Positions 31,275-33,586 of a stretch of DNA of 33,586 bases are shown here, piece by piece. The DNA comes from Candidatus Pacearchaeota archaeon UBA92 (lineage in GTDB: Archaea > Nanobdellota > Nanobdellia > Pacearchaeales > GW2011-AR1). A program made the position numbers and the translations under genes. The notes below the pieces were generated by a model. The model saw only the letters and a program-made list of their open reading frames with translations. It was not told the DNA's origin and did not search any database. The stretch lies in assembly GCA_002497285.1 (NCBI GenBank), contig DANJ01000005.1:1-33586 (forward strand), written 5' to 3'. How positions within the stretch are numbered: position 1 is the stretch's first letter; the number at the start of each line of letters is the position of its first letter.

Positions 31275-31850
31275 TCAGTCAAATCCGGGATGTTTCTTCA
31301 AATAGGTAATAAGTTCTTTTGATATTCTGGGCTTCTTGTTTATCATAGGATATCTGTAAGGCAAAATTACAGATTCTATTTTGTTTATGCCTATTTCAAT
31401 GGTGTCCTTAAATTTTATATCTGAAAATTTTTTGCCATTGTGGATTTCATGGACTACATAAACTGCGTTGTCTGTACTAAATTGCTCTTTTCCGATATTT
31501 CTTGTCTCTGCATTTTTGATAAATCTTGTCAATTCAGGAGAAGTTCTTTTCTTAGGCGGATTATCTCCTAAAATCCCTCCGAAAATAAAATGTTGGAATT
31601 TCTTAGAGTTCTGAGGGGACAATAAAACTTCTGAATCTGGATCTAAGACGCAAGCATTTTCAAGATTCATATCCTTTATAGATTCAGAGAAGACTTTTCC
31701 ATATTTAGACAATTTTTTTATATCTCTTTTATCTATGTTTGTAAACCATAAATTGCTTTTGCCAACAATTCCAGAGATGCTCTTGTATTCAATTATACAC
31801 CAAGGCCATAATTTAGGTTCTAAATGTTCTATTATGAAGATATGTTTCAT
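31275..31850 (-). CDS. SFM1-like SPOUT methyltransferase
   Basis: The 191-residue protein matches the SFM1/DUF431 family of SPOUT methyltransferases: FIIEHLEPKLWPWCIIEYKS at the start, CVLDPDSEVLLSP and FGGILGDNPPKKRT in the middle and the late VILPYRYPM segment of the knot. In yeast SFM1 methylates an arginine of ribosomal protein S3. The archaeal substrate is not established to my knowledge; uS3 is the obvious candidate. It shares a palindromic TATA box with tRNA-Ser. Confidence 0.9.
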   Translation of the reverse strand: MKHIFIIEHLEPKLWPWCIIEYKSISGIVGKSNLWFTNIDKRDIKKLSKYGKVFSESIKDMNLENACVLDPDSEVLLSPQNSKKFQHFIFGGILGDNPPKKRTSPELTRFIKNAETRNIGKEQFSTDNAVYVVHEIHNGKKFSDIKFKDTIEIGINKIESVILPYRYPMINKKPRISKELITYLKKHPGFD

Positions 31851-31871
31851 CCGATTTAGAGGAAATGCACA

Positions 31872-31881
31872 TTTTTAAAAA
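31872..31881. promoter_or_regulatory. Palindromic TATA shared by SFM1-like gene and tRNA-Ser
   Basis: TTTTTAAAAA is a perfect palindrome centred about 27 nt from the SFM1-like ATG (minus) and 28 nt from the tRNA-Ser 5' end (plus). No second TATA box is visible in the 54-bp gap. Confidence 0.6.
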
Positions 31882-31904
31882 CTCTGAATATTAGCATTAC
31901 CTAT

Positions 31905-31986
31905 GCCGATGTTGGGCAGTGGTAGCCCGCGGGGTTGCTAACTCCGTTTCCTCACGGATATGCAGGTTCGATTCCTGCCATCGGCG
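31905..31986 (+). tRNA. tRNA-Ser(GCT)
   Basis: The acceptor GCCGATG pairs with CATCGGC, with G73 as discriminator. The anticodon stem CGGGG/CTCCG has loop TTGCTAA with anticodon GCT. A long variable arm with stem TCC-TCAC-GGA makes it class II. The T arm is GCAGG-TTCGATT-CCTGC. No CCA or intron. Confidence 0.95.
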
Positions 31987-32009
31987 TTTGATAATCTGGA
32001 CAACAAAGG

Positions 32010-32019
32010 CTTATATTTT
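32010..32019 (+). promoter_or_regulatory. TATA box of the VTT membrane protein
   Basis: CTTATATTTT lies 20-29 nt before the ATG at 32039. Confidence 0.45.
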
Positions 32020-32038
32020 CAAGATTCTTGGATAAGGC

Positions 32039-32677
32039 ATGGCTAATTATAACTTTATTTACGAATCTACTAATTATAAAAAAATAGGCACTATTGCTGC
32101 ATCTTTTCTTATTCTTTTTTTCCTTGCAGCCGGAATAGTCTATTATTTAGTCTTCTCCAACCAGAATTATTTTGGTATTGCCCTTTTAGAAAAATTTGGA
32201 AATTTTGCCCGAGAAGACCTTACAAATCCTAGCCCATGGGGGCTATTTTATGCTGGATTTGTAGGTAGCCTGTTCTTCATCCCGGTGCCTCAAGAAATAT
32301 TCCTCGTCTCAGCGCTTATTGCAGGAACTTCTATGTATACGGCATTTATTGCTATTTTCATAGGAACAATAGCAGGTAATGTTTTCAATTATTATGCTGG
32401 AATAAAACTAAGTCCTTTTTTCATTCACCTGGCTTCTACAAGACAATTATACAAGTTGAGAAGACTTGTAAATAAGTTTGGAGTATATGCTATTTTTCTT
32501 TTCAATCTCCTTCCTCTTCCGGCCCCTCTTCTTACTTTCGGCCTTGGAATAACTAAATACAATTCTAAGAAGCTTTTCACTGCTCTCACGCTTGGAGTAG
32601 TGTTTAAATATGTGGCTATCATAGTTCTATTTTATTATTTTGGGATAAATATATTGGGATGGTTGGGGGTTAATTAA
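32039..32677 (+). CDS. DedA/VTT-domain membrane protein
   Basis: The 212-residue protein has an N-terminal helix (about 16-39) and a VTT (SNARE-associated/DedA) core: FVGSLFFIPVPQEIFLVSAL with the characteristic re-entrant Pro-x-Pro-x-Glu motif, an IAGNVFNYYAG helix and the second re-entrant region NLLPLPAPLLTFGLG. VTT proteins are linked to lipid-carrier flipping or scrambling and membrane homeostasis. The next gene starts one base after its stop. Confidence 0.88.
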   Translation: MANYNFIYESTNYKKIGTIAASFLILFFLAAGIVYYLVFSNQNYFGIALLEKFGNFAREDLTNPSPWGLFYAGFVGSLFFIPVPQEIFLVSALIAGTSMYTAFIAIFIGTIAGNVFNYYAGIKLSPFFIHLASTRQLYKLRRLVNKFGVYAIFLFNLLPLPAPLLTFGLGITKYNSKKLFTALTLGVVFKYVAIIVLFYYFGINILGWLGVN

Positions 32678-32678
32678 T

Positions 32679-33134
32679 ATGGAAGAAATCATAAAAGATA
32701 AATCATTGATGGAGCATACAAGATCTGTGAAAGAGCTTCTTGGTCTTCGTGTTCTTTCAAGGAGTGGGGAGAAGATAGGTGCCGTAAAAGATGTGAGATA
32801 TAGTTTGCGGGCGATGAATATTAAAGGGATATTCACTCGACATCCAAAGATTGGAAATCTCTATATCGGAAGCGATTATATTGAGATTATTTCAAAAGAT
32901 AGTATCCTGTTATCGATAGATCCGGCTATTCTGAATATGAATAAGAAAGTTATAACCCATCAGGGGAAAGTACTTGGGAAAGTAAAAAAAATTGAGAGAG
33001 TAGGAAATACAAATATAATCAGCAAGATGCATATAAGGCGTTTTCTACACAAAGCGTTTGTAATTAAACTATCAGATATAGGCAATAATGGCGATTCGAT
33101 AATCCTTAAAGAGGGGCGCCATGAACAAAAATAA
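32679..33134 (+). CDS. Double PRC-barrel protein
   Basis: The 151-residue protein contains two PRC-barrel units: GLRVLSRSGEKIGAVKDVRY (from about 22) and NKKVITHQGKVLGKVKKIER (from about 89), each starting with the typical V-x-x-x-x-G-K-x-x-G-x-V pattern. PRC barrels occur in photosynthetic reaction centre H subunits, RimM and in archaeal proteins linked to division (CdpB). It is one base after the VTT gene and overlaps the next gene by 14 bp, so the three probably form one operon. Confidence 0.85.
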   Translation: MEEIIKDKSLMEHTRSVKELLGLRVLSRSGEKIGAVKDVRYSLRAMNIKGIFTRHPKIGNLYIGSDYIEIISKDSILLSIDPAILNMNKKVITHQGKVLGKVKKIERVGNTNIISKMHIRRFLHKAFVIKLSDIGNNGDSIILKEGRHEQK

Positions 33135-33555
33135 TTATCTCACATCAGATGATATACTTGGAAGAGAGGTGATAGACTCCAATGGAAGTTTTATAGGCGT
33201 CATTGAGACTTTATATATAGACAAGAAAAATCTGAGAATAGCTGGAATTGGCGTAGACAAAGGATTCCTAAGGAGAGAGATAGTTATAGGTTCGAGATAT
33301 ATAGAAAAAATAACCCCTCACGCAGTTTTTCTGAACATCCGCCCGGCATATAAAATAAAAGGAATGGTAATTTATGATTCTAAGGGAAGCAAGGTGGGAA
33401 ATGTATCTTCAATTGAAATGGCAAAAAGAGGAAACAAGGTAAAAAACTTAATCATCTCAAAATTAACAGGCAATATAATAATCTCTTCAGATTATATAAA
33501 CAAGATAGAGAAGAGTGTTTTTCTTAATATTTGCAAAGAAAAGTTGATTAAGTAG
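33121..33555 (+). CDS. Second double PRC-barrel protein
   Basis: The 144-residue protein again holds two PRC-barrel units: GREVIDSNGSFIGVIETLYI (from about 14) and IKGMVIYDSKGSKVGNVSSI (from about 78). It resembles the upstream gene in plan and probably arose by tandem duplication, though sequence identity is low by eye. A GAGG at 33112-33115 gives a plausible ribosome-binding site. Possible partners are the upstream paralogue and division or envelope proteins; this is inference. The last 31 bases of the window hold nothing recognisable. Confidence 0.85.
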   Translation: MNKNNYLTSDDILGREVIDSNGSFIGVIETLYIDKKNLRIAGIGVDKGFLRREIVIGSRYIEKITPHAVFLNIRPAYKIKGMVIYDSKGSKVGNVSSIEMAKRGNKVKNLIISKLTGNIIISSDYINKIEKSVFLNICKEKLIK

Positions 33556-33586
33556 AACTAAATGTATAGCCAACTGACATATGTCA

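Overview
The window looks like a piece of an AT-rich archaeal chromosome, most likely a small-genome DPANN archaeon (Woesearchaeota/Pacearchaeota-like; this placement is an inference from gene content and style, not a computed phylogeny). Archaeal hallmarks are RpoH/RpoB/RpoA, L30e, archaeal NusA, EF-2 with its diphthamide-type histidine, EF-1A, archaeal DnaG, an initiator tRNA with an A1:U72 pair, and a tRNA-Lys with an intron after position 37. Most genes have a TATA box about 20-30 nt upstream of the start codon, so most messages are leaderless or nearly so. Genes are tightly packed, with abutting or overlapping ends (ATGA overlaps, convergent genes sharing 4-11 bp).

Layout. 1-300: intron-bearing tRNA-Lys and a degenerate repeat of its 3' end. 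332-8366: stand-alone ATP-cone-like protein, then the transcription cluster rpoH-rpoB-rpoA (A' and A'' fused)-rpl30e-nusA. 8363-12336: an accessory block between nusA and rps12, with a cysteine-motif membrane protein, a predicted lipoprotein, a 722-residue cysteine-rich surface protein and a Nudix hydrolase. 12369-18406: rps12, rps7, a 47-residue membrane peptide, fusA (EF-2), an unknown gene abutting fusA, a ribbon-helix-helix protein, a helix-turn-helix gene broken by an in-frame stop, and tuf (EF-1A). 18468-23508: TPR-like protein, an unlisted 41-residue acidic ORF, dnaG with an unusual structured leader, a membrane-anchored Cys protein, endonuclease IV, a small RHH regulator and a divergently transcribed secreted, C-terminally anchored surface protein. 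23574-28309: an SMC-type ATPase carrying a Rad50-like zinc hook in place of the hinge, RNase HII, a secreted zinc metalloprotease and an RBBP9-like hydrolase. 28342-33555: trhO directly behind initiator tRNA-Met, a P-loop kinase with a small partner, an MscS channel, an SFM1-like SPOUT methyltransferase, tRNA-Ser(GCT), a DedA/VTT membrane protein and two double PRC-barrel proteins.

How it fits together. The left two thirds is the conserved archaeal transcription/translation neighbourhood (rpoH-B-A-L30e-NusA-S12-S7-EF2-EF1A), but broken open by cell-surface and regulatory genes and without rps10 after tuf. The right third holds genome maintenance (DnaG, Nfo, SMC-like, RNase HII), tRNA/ribosome modification (TrhO, SFM1-like) and envelope functions. 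The most notable items are the SMC/zinc-hook chimera, an EF-2 altered at the P-loop Asp and the switch-I Gly, a fused and shortened RpoA, the Cys-rich four-repeat surface protein, and two symmetric TATA elements that appear to drive tRNAs in one direction and protein genes in the other. No CRISPR array, rRNA, insertion sequence or transposase was seen.
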